Below, piece by piece: positions 37,980 through 50,300 of a stretch of 64,000 nucleotides of DNA (within the stretch, counting starts at the first letter, position 1; every line of letters begins with the position of its first letter). Origin of the DNA: Sipunculus nudus. Its lineage: Eukaryota > Annelida > Sipuncula > Golfingiida > Sipunculidae. A program made the translations under genes and the position numbers. Below the pieces are notes generated by a model, which was not told the DNA's origin, did not search any database, and worked only from the letters and a program-made list of their open reading frames with translations. Where the stretch lies: contig CM049313.1 in the NCBI GenBank assembly GCA_026874595.1, positions 73,028,659 through 73,092,658 of the forward strand, written 5' to 3'.

Positions 37980-38290
37980 ATCTGGAATTTCCCATAGAAT
38001 AGAAAAATATGTTTGAAAATGTAGAAGTCTCATTTAGTTTTTATATTTAGCTATTATAAATTTTAGTAAGGTGACCCCCTAGGGTCCGATATAGGGCGAC
38101 AGAAATGCGCGTCTCGTTTGTTATTTAAGATACCTGTATCTGAAGTTTTTTTTATCCAAGTTAATGGGTCTAGTTTCGGGGATCCGTACCGGCAAGGAAT
38201 TTCCAATAAGGTCAAATGAAATGTTTGAAAATATAGAAGTTTACTAGATTTTATTTTAGCTTAAGAATTGCCAATGAGGAACAAGAAAAA
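37980..38290. repeat. Diverged tandem pair
   Basis: GGAATTTCC(C/A)ATA followed by ATATGTTTGAAAATGTAGAAGT at about 37985 recurs as GGAATTTCCAATAAG and AAATGTTTGAAAATATAGAAG at about 38200. A third partial copy may lie near 38390. Confidence 0.5.
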
Positions 38291-38399
38291 GCTCGAAAAT
38301 GATGAAGTCACGTGTTTTACGTAAATATGGGGTTTCTAATAGTGAGTCATCCAAAGGGGCCCGGGCCCGTCAGAAGGTTCCTATGTGAAGAAAATACTT

Positions 38400-40360
38400 G
38401 AAAATTGGAAAATCTCTTTTGACTTTTATCTTAATTTGCATTTATATATAGCTGCCATCATCCAGGACGACTCAAAGGAGCTCGGCTAAATGCTTGTTAA
38501 TGCGGAACTTTGTATTTTTCCTTTGGTGTTAGCTTATATATACAAATATATCTAGTTTTGATCGGAAGTGATCGGAAGGGCTGTATATGGGGACTCGGAC
38601 CCAGTGTAGTTTGTAAGGGCATTAACACAGGCTTGTGGCCTCAAATTGAAGCCTCCCAATTGTCTTAAAATTTGTCTTAAAAGGCATGAGCTAGTTTATA
38701 TAGGTATTAACCCGTCGGGTCCAAAGAGCCTAGTTGAACCAGGAGTCTTAAGGCCCATTTGCATGCATGGAAATGTAGAAAAACCTGAGTAATGGTACAC
38801 AATAGTTACGGTATAACAGAATAGTAAATCTAATATGTAGTACAACAGACCCGTAAATGGAAGAAATAAACTAAAATTAATATTAATTTGCATTCACTTT
38901 ACATGGTCCGGAGGGTTGAAAGCGTACACTTTCGTTGCGAAAGTACATCCCGTTTGTTTTCATTTCACTCTTTTACTCTGGTTTAATTTTAGATCAGCAA
39001 TAAAATGTAGGTATGTAAATTGCTTTTGTTAAATGTTTGTAAATATAATTATTCAAGAAATCACATTTATTAGTTGATTCACGTGGAATGTAAAAGGATT
39101 CAGTAAAGAGGCACCTTTCATTTCACATTTTTTTATCTGGGTGCTTTTCTTTGTGTATGAATGGGTGGGGGGGGGGGGGGGGTCGCTTTCATTTGTTTAT
39201 AAATCCCGAGTTCTCTATGTATGTATGCTATGTATATCTTGTCGATTATCAACTTCCGATTATTGTGAAAGATCAGGATGGATGCGTTTGAGATGCAACA
39301 CATCAATATTCAAATTCATACGAGCAATTATAGGTCTGGTCTTATATATTTTTAAACAATTTTATCATATATGACGAATGTCCCCAGAAAGTAAACAAAA
39401 CTTTGGTGGTTCCTTTCATCTGTTTGGTGGAACATGATGCAAGCTGATATATGTAAACCGTTAGCTATTGAAAAAGAAATAGGTTGTCACAGAATCACTG
39501 TGGTCATCTAAATAGATTCCACTGCTGATCTTACACCTGTCAAAGCATATGACAGTCAGGCGCATCTGCACTCGACATTGCTGCGGCGACACGTGATGAT
39601 TTATCAAACTTTTTATAACCCCTTATTATACTCCTGTATTTTTTTTATTCTTCAAAGTTTCAATTGGTTTTGTCGTTATTGTGATAGTATTGTGGTTGAT
39701 AGTACATATAGCATGAGAAGCACATACTGCAGTGTGGGTAACCTCTTGGGCCTGAGGTTACAGGGATGCCTGCTAAGACCTCCATATGATTTTTTTTTTA
39801 GTTAAGCATGGTGGATAAAGTATATATATATATATATAATATGAGAATATACGTAGCGTTAAATGGACAATACTATGTATCCCTCTGTTACAGACCATTC
39901 TTTAGTAAACCGCTTCAATAAGTAGATCGCCTTGGATTTGAATCGAATAAAGAGTTTATTACATCCGCAAAACTGAATGTTCAACGAAGAAAAGGGAGGG
40001 GACCGGAAACCTTTTGTATCGCCTCTCAAAAATATCTGTAGGAGGCCCTGCTCAAAGTCCCATTCAGAGCGTCAACATATTATCTCCAGAAAACAGAAAT
40101 AAATGTCCTTTCTACTCAAACATCATTTAGTTATAATTCATCTAAATGATTTGATCGAATAAAGACATATTACCAATCGTCAGTGACTGTCATCCCTGAC
40201 GCGAAATAGGCCTAACTCTAATAAAAACCAGTAGAAACTGTGGCTTTGAATTTAATGACATCCGATGGGGGAGGGGGGTACGTATATAGATCTTGGCGCG
40301 AGTGTCGACTGTCTTTGCCGAACGGAGGGCGGGATGTCCCATCAGAATTTTTGCGGTTGT
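38400..40360. other. Region without a supported gene
   Basis: A G17-type run near 39166-39182 and a short TA run at 39822-39838 are the only clear features. Confidence 0.45.
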
Positions 40361-40363
40361 GAG

Positions 40364-40408
40364 CCCCCCCCCCCCCCCCCCCCCATGCTAAAATCCTGCG
40401 CACGCCCT

Positions 40409-40482
<74 letters not shown>
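40364..40482. repeat. Poly-C tract next to a (TA)n array
   Basis: About 21 C at 40364-40384, a CGCACGCCC patch, then about 36 TA units at 40411-40482. Confidence 0.9.
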
Positions 40483-40485
<3 letters not shown>

Positions 40486-40922
40486 TTTACATAAATATCA
40501 TATTTTTTTCTTTTTGCTGCATGGGACTTTGTTTGGAGTTTGATTCTAAAAATTTGGCACACAGATTTGTTGAAATAGAAACCCTGCTGATCAGTTTAGT
40601 TCCCGAGGCAGTTCGTCTTATGATGGGCCTTGAGAGTGTTTGTTAATCCGAATAGGACAGGGTTTAACCGCAGTAGCATCCATACTTTATTTAAGATCAT
40701 TCACACAAAATCAATCAAAACTCAACAGGCTTAAATGACAACCAGACTTGTGTCTTTCAATTTTCCATCGCATTTAATCAGCACAATTATGCAGTGTACA
40801 CCTGAGAGTATATTAGCGGCTTTCAATGCAGTGTACATGTGAATTCTCTCAACAGACCATGGTCAATCTGTCAACCATGATTATGCATATCACCTTTCAG
40901 TCTGAGGTATCATGGTTGATAA

Positions 40923-40981
<59 letters not shown>
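40923..40981. repeat. (TA)n microsatellite
   Basis: About 28 TA units with two AA interruptions. Confidence 0.95.
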
Positions 40982-40989
<8 letters not shown>

Positions 40990-41202
40990 TATCAAAATAG
41001 TACACTGTGTGGGTCTATGTGCACGTCTGTATATACACATTTAAAGATTGAACAGAAGTACAGCTTGGACACGATCAAATCATGTACAATTTGCCTTAAT
41101 TTGATGCTCTGAAACTCTCTTGAATAAATATAAATCTATACCCCTACCTAACAATTCTTTCTACAAGAAATAAACACCTGATAGCAATTCATACAGCTCG
41201 AG

Positions 41203-41216
<14 letters not shown>

Positions 41217-41279
<63 letters not shown>
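41217..41279. repeat. (TA)n microsatellite
   Basis: About 31 TA units preceded by four ATT units. It is followed by a 160-bp GTGGT-rich patch (41290-41440) with no coding sense. Confidence 0.95.
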
Positions 41280-41284
<5 letters not shown>

Positions 41285-42301
41285 AAATCAGCTAATGTGA
41301 CCAAAGTGGTCATGTCAGTAGGGTGGTTGAGTTAGTAAGAGTTTTTTTAATGATGATTAGCAGTAGTTTGGGACCAAAAAAAGTAGTTGTCTTAGTGAGG
41401 TGGTGGTGACAGCAAAGTGGTCGTCAGGCAAGATTTCACTATATAAAATGGAGGAACACTTTCGAAGAACTGAAGTGACAGTCTGTGAGATAAACACAGA
41501 CCTTCTATACTGGGTGAACTTGTAGGGGTTAAAGGCTTGCTGTCATGGGTTCAAACTGGGATAGTTTACCCTGATCATACTTTACAGTGTGAACATGGAA
41601 CAGTACCAAATTTCATTGGAGCCAATAAGCATAAATGTCAAAACTAAACTAAAATGTGTAAACTACTAGCATCTATTACAATTACCTTTAAAAGTATTCT
41701 GTCAGCTCTGCTGTCAAATGATCTGATTTCCTACATCGCACTCATCTATGACAGTAATGTTACTGCCTTAATGTTATAAAAGTACAAATGCACTATGATT
41801 ATTTATCACAATCAATAAAAGCAGAATGTTTTCTTTAACAAATACATATCACAAGCAAAATGAGCATGAATATTAAATCATAAAGATGAAAGGTCATATC
41901 ACATTCCAAACAGCAATCAATGCCATGAAAATAAAACAAGAGTTACAGGACATACAAAACAGCTCAGCAGTTACCAGTGATGGACAAGGAAAGCTGCATC
42001 TAACACAATACAAGATCTCCCCCTTTGTGTACAAAGCAATTTAACATGAATCAATTTCATTGATAAGCTAGTATAACTGATATGGTGTAATTATTACATC
42101 TCCACCTTTTACAATAATAGTCTCACAGTTCTCACATATATTCCAGGGATCTGGAAAATGTTTCATACAAGCAAGTCAATTTGCAAATTATTGTGATACT
42201 CAAAATAGTTGCCTGCTTTGATTTCATTCAAAACATCTCTTGACAGTAACTGTTTTCTTCTCTTTCTATAATTCATGATTTTACATAACAACTTATTCAA
42301 T

Positions 42302-42304
<3 letters not shown>

Positions 42305-42370
<66 letters not shown>

Positions 42371-42388
42371 CACACACACACACACACA
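42305..42388. repeat. (TA)n adjoining (CA)n
   Basis: About 32 TA units passing into nine CA units. A nearby CCGGTTGG / CCAACCGG inverted pair lies at 42402-42481. Confidence 0.95.
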
Positions 42389-42559
42389 GGGTTATAGTCA
42401 CACCGGTTGGCGCCTGTCAGGGGTAGCTGGGATGGGTTTCTGCCAGCCAGCAGAAAGTTAACATCTGCAACCCACCAACCGGCACAAAAGATCTCAAAGA
42501 TTGTCAAAAAAGCTGTGAGCAGCAAATGAATTTTTTGTTATTTATTACCCAAACTTCAC

Positions 42560-43798
42560 TGAATTTGTACCTCATAAGCATGTTCACAAAAATGAATCAA
42601 TTAAGAGCCCAAATAGTTACAGCACATAGAACAATGCAAAGATCAAGGTAACCTATTCTGAAACCAAGTGGCTCCTGAACCATCCTGCCGTGACAACCTC
42701 CGCTTGCTTCGCCAATGTCCGTAAATTAAGCCATCACTCAAATTTGTCTAGCTATAACCCTGTTTACACAACCTATTACTATCAGTTTACATATATTTTA
42801 AACATGTAATATAAATACAGCACAATTATATACATATCTCATGGACAAAGAGTTCAATCAGCTGCAAAAACCAAACACTTGAGCAGGTCAAGAGCAATAC
42901 CATGACCTTCAGATTTGATCAAGAGTTTAGATATGTCATTATCATCATATGACATAAAATGAAGCAGTTATACACCTAATAAAAATAAAAAATTAAAAAA
43001 CAATTATAGAGCTACAGAAAAGTATTCCACATATATCAACGAGATTATTAAGCCCTCTGCAAATATCTTGGGTAACATGAGTAAAGCTTAAGCAAAGTTT
43101 TTCTTTGTTGTTGTTGTTTTGCAGAGTTCAAACTGGTTGAATTTACAGAAAGTTCTTTCCATATGCAGTAGATGAATGAATACGCCACATACAGAGCAAT
43201 AAAAATAATATACATAACAATTCTTGACTCAGTCTACAACATGAATGTGGAGATGCATATATGCTAAATCTGAACAAGGTATTCCCAACTTACCCAGATA
43301 CTTTATTTTTGTACATTTATATGGATTACCTTTTACTGTTACAATCATGATTTAAAAAAAATTCAAGACAGTTTTAGCAGGTCCAGATCAACAACTCTAT
43401 TACATCTATACATCTGGAACAAGACAAACTAATCTATCTTCATTTCCTTAACTTGCTCCAATAATGGAATAAAAAGGACACATGTTTGATTAATCCCATG
43501 AAAAACTGTATTCCTTTTTCATAGTTATGTTTAAACAAAATTAATACTTCATTATTATTTCATTTAAAACTAATAAAAAATGTGATTATGATGTAACGAC
43601 AATTTTATAAAAAGTGAAATTTATGAAATACAATTTATCGGCCTTAATTCTACAACTTTATCCTGGCCCTTAACATCTTGGTGGAAGACATTAATTTGTG
43701 CAATTGTTCTGATACATAATGTATGCATATCTATAATCTTGACACTCAAGCTGAGCTTTCACGTCATCTCAGAAATCTGACAAACAGTTATTCGAAAT
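42560..43798. other. Downstream flank of PEX11B
   Basis: AT-rich. It must contain the 3' UTR of the PEX11B gene on the - strand. A TTTATT (AATAAA on the - strand) lies near 43302, about 500 bases past the stop. No other gene is seen. Confidence 0.4.
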
Positions 43799-44355
43799 TC
43801 ATGGGACTAACCTCATGGTTGGGTTCCAGATTGTAACCATGGCAATTATTGAGGAAATAATACCAGCAATACCCTGGACTCCTTCGCTGGTATTTATCTG
43901 CTTTAAAACTGACATTGGCAGGATCAGATCGCATAAATTCTTTACAGTATCCAAAAAGACCGGTGCATTGCGACTTAAGCTGGCCATGACAAAATATGTG
44001 TTTCGTGAAGAAGATTGCTCTTGTTGCCTCCTATCCTTATTTGAAATCAGCTGTGTACTGTTCTGGGACCCCTGTTTTTGAAGGAACTCCGTAAAAAGAT
44101 TAAAAAGATCGTATATATTCCGTACTAAATTAAATATGAGTGTTACCAGCCAAAACCGAGCAGCCATCTTAGAATATTTCTTTGTGTCGATTTTTATAAG
44201 GCCAACTTTTCCCATCCAGATAAAATGATCAAGGAATAAGTAACAACCCTGATTAATCTTTGACAGGGTAATCGTAAGTCTTAGCACCGCATCTTTAATA
44301 TGAAGGCTTTTTAGGGCCCCTTGCAGCATATCCAAACTCTTCCCAAAACGTAGCA
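43799..44355 (-). CDS. PEX11B: PEX11B exon 3
   Basis: Acceptor with a poly-T tract and CAG. The exon encodes residues 63-247 and a TGA stop. It contains both membrane segments. The open frame extends upstream past the acceptor into intron 2, but that extension is repeat-derived and not part of the protein. Confidence 0.93.
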
Positions 44356-47300
44356 CTGAAAAAAAAAACAAGATAATATCAAGTAAAATTATTCCTTCAT
44401 AATGGTAATCAACTAGAAAACATGTAGTCAACAAGCAACTACGTGCATCCGCCAAAATCAGAGTGGAACAGGTCAGTGAGGCATGGATTGAGTGGCAAGG
44501 GGAAATAGAGTGGGGTGTGTTGCATATTAGCATGGGTGTCTGCAGCCAAAATGTGTATGTAGGTTGGGCAACCTACCACAAAATCCAGAAAGTTGACCAA
44601 GTTGTAAACAAACGCAAAATTTTAGGCAGATAAGTCAAACCACTACATGTATATGCATGTTTATCCAACAGCGGACAAACAGGACTTGTGCAAAAGTGGT
44701 GGCAGGTGGCGCCACCAATTTTGTGTATGATTAAGAGCTTTGTGAGATCTATACACATGCAAAATTTCAGGGGGATATGTCCAATCAGTCTTGAGATATA
44801 AGCCTGAATGTCTGCAGCGTTAACATAAATGTAGGTGTCGCCACCTGCCAATCAAGAACACATTCCAAGATGTATAAACATGCACAATTTTAGGCAGATA
44901 AGTCAAACAACTACTGAGATATGAGTGATTTTAGCCCATGGCAGACAAACAGACGGATGCTGTGCAAAAATGATTGTAGATGGCGCAACCAGTTTTGCTT
45001 ATGATAAAGTGCTTTGTGAGATCTACACACATGAAAAATGTTGGCCCAATCAGTCAAATGGTTCTCGAGATAAGAGCTTAAATGTCTGCAGCGTAAACTA
45101 GAATGTAGGTGGCGCCACCTGTCATAAAATCAAGAAAGCTGTCCAGGATATGTAAACCTGCAAAATTTTAGGCAGATATGTCATACCACTGCTGAGATAT
45201 GAGTGATTTTATCCCACGGCAGACAAACAGACGGATGCTTTGCAAAAATGGTTGCAGGTGGTGCCACCAGTTTTGCGTATGATAAAGAGCTATGTGAGAT
45301 CTATACAAATGCAAATTATCAGGAAGATACGTCAAACCAGTCTGGAGATATAAGCATGGATGTCTGCAGCATGAACATGAATGTAGGTTTTGCAACCTTT
45401 CATAAAAATCAAGAAAGCTATCCAGGATGTATATGCATGCCGAATTTCAGGTGAATTAGTCCATCCGCTGCTGAGATATGAGTGATATTAACTCAAGGCA
45501 GATGAACAGATGACACTGAGCAAACATGGTTGCAGGTGGCCCTACCATTTTTTTGTGTATGTTATAAAGCTATCCATGGGCTACATTTGTACAAAAAATA
45601 TTTTCCTGATCAGTCAAACGGTTCCCGAGATATGTGGGTTTATGTGTGGAAACAGATGCACAAATGGACGCTGGGCAAAGAAGAAAGGTCAGAGGTCAAC
45701 GCCAATTGGTTAGGCACCAGTTCACACGTGACCCGATAATTGGTGTAAGTTTCAGAAAAATCAGTCAAGAAGTCTCAGAGGAGTTCTCCGGAAATGAATA
45801 CTGCGGTGGCGGCGGCTGACCCCGGTCAAAAACATAGTATCCGCAAAACTTTGTTTTGGCGGATACAAATATTTCACCCCATAGTAAATATGAAAAATCA
45901 GTAGCATTAAAGAAATCAAATTTATTTCAAAATTTACTAATTTTGTTATCAGTAAAACTTAAAAACATCCATTTCCTTTTCTAAAACTGGTTGCAATTTG
46001 ATCTGCTGTGATCAAAATAACAAAGACGCCACATCTGATATATGACAAAACTATCAGACCTTTAACTATCATGCATTCTTTCACATGTGTCTGTTTAAGT
46101 TTTGTATTTGTTACCATGATTATGCATAACCATTCCAAGCTCAATGATGTGGGCTAAATGAGGTATAGATATTATCCATGGTGTTAGATTACTTGTAAGG
46201 TTGATGTTATTTCAAACCAGGTTTTACAAATTGTCACATGATGTTTTATTCTCTTGACAAGACTTGGGCAAATTCCATACTTAGACCATGAATCCAACTG
46301 AAAACTCCAACTACCTACTTAATAATTCTTTCATATATTTATACACACAATTTCCACGCACTATGATCTACATGTTTGTGACTCTGTGGCATTATGGCAT
46401 CATTCATTATGAACAACCAGCTTCAAACCTGAATTGTAAAAGTGTTCTGTAACTGTAAAGCAGCATAAAGTGTTAAACACAAATATCTTTCATTTACACC
46501 TTAATGGCAGGAATGCCTTGAATACACATGTCAGTCTCACACTGACTGACTTTGATTTCACTTGGTCAAAAAACATAAGATTCAATTACCTTTCCTGGTG
46601 GCACTCATTGCTGTTTCTAGTGTCTTCAGTTTGAGTATCAGGTCTTTACTTTTCTCATTTTGTTCACAGTACCACCATCCAAACTTGCTGCCATATTGGA
46701 ACACTCTGAAAAACAAATGGCTCACTGAATAGTAGTGGTACATATTAAAGTTTATAAATAAACTAGACATTACTTGGCATCGCAGGTGCCACAGTATCCC
46801 CAGACAATTAACCCCCCCCCCCCCCCCCCTTAATGAATATGCACCCCATCTCCAGCAGCATATACTGACACTTGGCAAGCGACCATGGTTTCTTCCATCT
46901 ATCAACTTGAGAAACAATATTTATAGGGGCCAATACAGTGAATAACTCTTGAGAAAAGGGGATTAATTTATACGGTGAAACCCCTCTGGGGCGGACAGTC
47001 GCAGGACTGGACGATTTGTCCGTTATAGCAGGGTGTCCATCCAAGAGGGGGTTGGGCATAAGAGGTCCAGCTGCTGCCACACGTCAGAGACCCAAGTATT
47101 GGACTTAATCAACCAATGAAAGGGGGTATTTTTCCTCTAATATTTGACCTTACAGATATGTTACTCACATATGAATGAACTAGGGACCCATGGGTCTTGA
47201 CGCTCAGCTGCATTTGTCTATAAGGATATATGTTTATGAGGTTTTCCAAAATATTGGTCCTGTAATCAGTTTGAAGCCAACCTATCTATCCAAACTGGAG

Positions 47301-50300
47301 TTATCATCCATAAACTAATTTGTAAATGGATGGGCCCTGTGACCTTAACCTTTGACCTTATGACCCCAAAATCAATAGGAAACTTTGCCTATTGGCAGGT
47401 GCACCACATGTTGATGATGGAAGGATTGAGATGAAAAGTTTGGCTTAAAATGCATCCACAATCTTTCTAAAGTAGTGGGTCCTGTGACCTTGACCTTTGA
47501 TCTCACGACCCCAGATCCAACAGTTCTTACTTAAGTGGTGGGCCATATATAAGTCAAGTTTGAAACCAATATTTCAAACTAAACTGGTGTTATCATCTGG
47601 AAAATAATATGTGGATTGATGGCCCCATGACCTTGTGACCCAAATCCTTCAGTTACTTCCACTATTGGCAGGTGAGCAAACATCTGGAAGATAAAATGTT
47701 TGGGACAGAAAGTTTGGCTAAAAATACATAAACAATTTTTATATAGAAGTGTGTCCTGTGACCTTGACCTTTGGCCTTGTGACCCCAAAATCAAAAGAGT
47801 TCTTATATTATTGGTGCGTCATATATAAGTCAAAATTGAAACCAATATGTCAAGCCAAACTGAGTTATCATCCAGAAAGAAATATGTGGACAGATGGGCC
47901 TTTGACCTTGTGACCCCCAAATCAATCAGTTTCTTCCCCTATTGGCAGCTCAGCTATATGTGCAAGATGGAAGGTTTTGGATGATAGGTTTGGCTTAAAA
48001 TGCATCCACAATCTTCCTAAATAAGTTGGTACTGTGACCTTGACCTTTGACCTCATGACCCAAAAACTGAACTGAATCTATTCTATTGGCAGGTTAGCAA
48101 TATTTTAAAGATCGAAGGTTTGGGATGAAAAGTTTAGCTTCAAATGCAAATGTTTTCTTTTTAAAGAAATGAGTCCTGTGACCATGACCTTTGACCACTG
48201 GACCCCAAAATCCACACATTTCTTACTTTAGTGGTGAGTCATATGTAAGTTAAGTTTGAAACCAATATGTCAAACTAAACTGGAGTTTTCATCTGGAAAC
48301 TAATTTGTGAACAGATGGCCCCTGTTACCTTGACCTTTGACCATGTGACCCCAAATTCATTTATGCTCTCCCAATGCTGGCAAGTCAGCTAATTGTGCAA
48401 AATGGAAAGTTTGGGATGAAAAGCTTGTCTTAAAATGCAGCCATAATCTTTTTAAAAAAGTGAGTCTTGTGACCTTGACCTTTGACCCAAAAATCATACA
48501 TGTTCTTTCTTTAGTGGTATGCCATGTTTAAGACATGCTTGACATCCATATGTCAATCCAACCTGGAGTTATCATCTGGAAACAAATTTGTTTTGATGGA
48601 CAGATAGACAGACAAACAAACAGACGAACTGACAGACAGACAGGGTGATTACTATAGGGCGTCCATTTGTGATCAGTAAACACACAAGGTTTTGGGACAC
48701 TAGACACTATACCTCAGTTGACTTAAATTCAGCTGAGCTAAAAACCAGAGGGTAGGTGGCACATCCCTCTCTTGTTTATGAGAAAAGTTTCCAAGATGGA
48801 TGGACATGCCAATTTTCCAACCAATACCTGTAACCACTCCTGAGATGGGAGCAAATTTAACCAAAAGCAAACGTACAGATGGATGCCACAGAAAAATGAT
48901 TGCAGATGGCACCACCAATCTTGAATGTAAGATGGAGGTATCCAAGATCAATGATCATGCACAATTCCAGCCCTATCTGTCCATAAGTGTTTGACTTATA
49001 ATGCTCAAGGTACTGTCAAGTGGCAATGATGTTATATTTGAAGGCTTGAAAACAAGAAAAGGACAGAAGCTGGTGCCACCTATCTTCTGCAGAAGACAAA
49101 GCTTTCCAAGATCTTCAGTCAGTTTGATTTTCAGACTATCCCTTATTGAGATATTTAAGATTTTGTGTGATTTGGCAATATTCAAGATCAAGGCAAACTC
49201 TCACAGGAAAGGTCATGACCCCAATTTATTTATTAAACCATACCATAACCTATGTCTATATACATTGACTTTAAGTGCTTGCATTACTGTTAAGTGGCAT
49301 AATTACGGGTATTAAATGGCGTGAAAAAAAAAGAAAAGGATAATAGGTGGCCCCACCAGTTTCTGGCATATGACAACACTATCAAAGACCTTTGGTCAAC
49401 TTGATTGTTGGATCTTTCCATGTAAGATTTCTTGCAATATTTAAAATATATGTGTTTCCCCCCCAAAATAGACCTATTCAAGGTCAAGGTCACTCCTAAT
49501 AAAGGTCATTACCCCCTTTTAAAAAGGCTTCAGCCTCTCACCCATATCTATGCTCATGTCAAGTTTGGTAAAAATACATGAAATTTTTTTGAGTTATTGC
49601 GTCCAAAAGAAATTTCTGTGGCGGTGCCACTGTGGTTAAACCATAGTATCCCAACTTTGTCTGGGGATACAATAATAATTGATGCAGTCAATGTTTCATA
49701 TTATAAACAAGTGACCCTTTTGATGAAATGTCAGCTGATGAAAAGTGCTCATTTTTGCAGAATAAAACTAATAATCATGCATTTTTTAACCTCAGGCCCC
49801 ACATTTTTATGTGGATTTTGCTGGAAAGTGAACTTGGGTGAGATATTTTATTGATTAATATTTCTGTTGAGTATTATCAAAATCCATCATATTCTTGGTA
49901 AGTTATCACGGCAACACCACAAAGTAGCTATGTGACCGCTGACCTTATTATATTTAATGATGAATTTAGTCTATAATTAAACTTGGGTGAAATAATCTAT
50001 TACTATAGTAATAATGGTTAGTTTTGTGAAAACCCCAGTGAGTTAACACGGTGACACTAAAAGTATGAGTCTGAGGGACTGTGGGTATACCAGAACATGT
50101 TCCGTCATAGACAGTCATATAACAATTATAAATGTAGGTCTCAAGAATACCTGGCCAGAGAACAATGCAGATGATGACTTGTTTCAATGACAGTTCAAAG
50201 CCACAAAATGACAAATTATTGTATCACTGTTTAGAAACAGCAGTGCTTCTTCATCTATCGAGAAGTTTTTGCCAAATTCTAGCAATCATGTGTCTGTATA

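Noticed and set aside
34313-49672. CRISPR-like reading of regularly spaced repeats
   Set aside because: Units are long, diverged and contiguous, with no short conserved repeat and unique spacers. The genome is eukaryotic.
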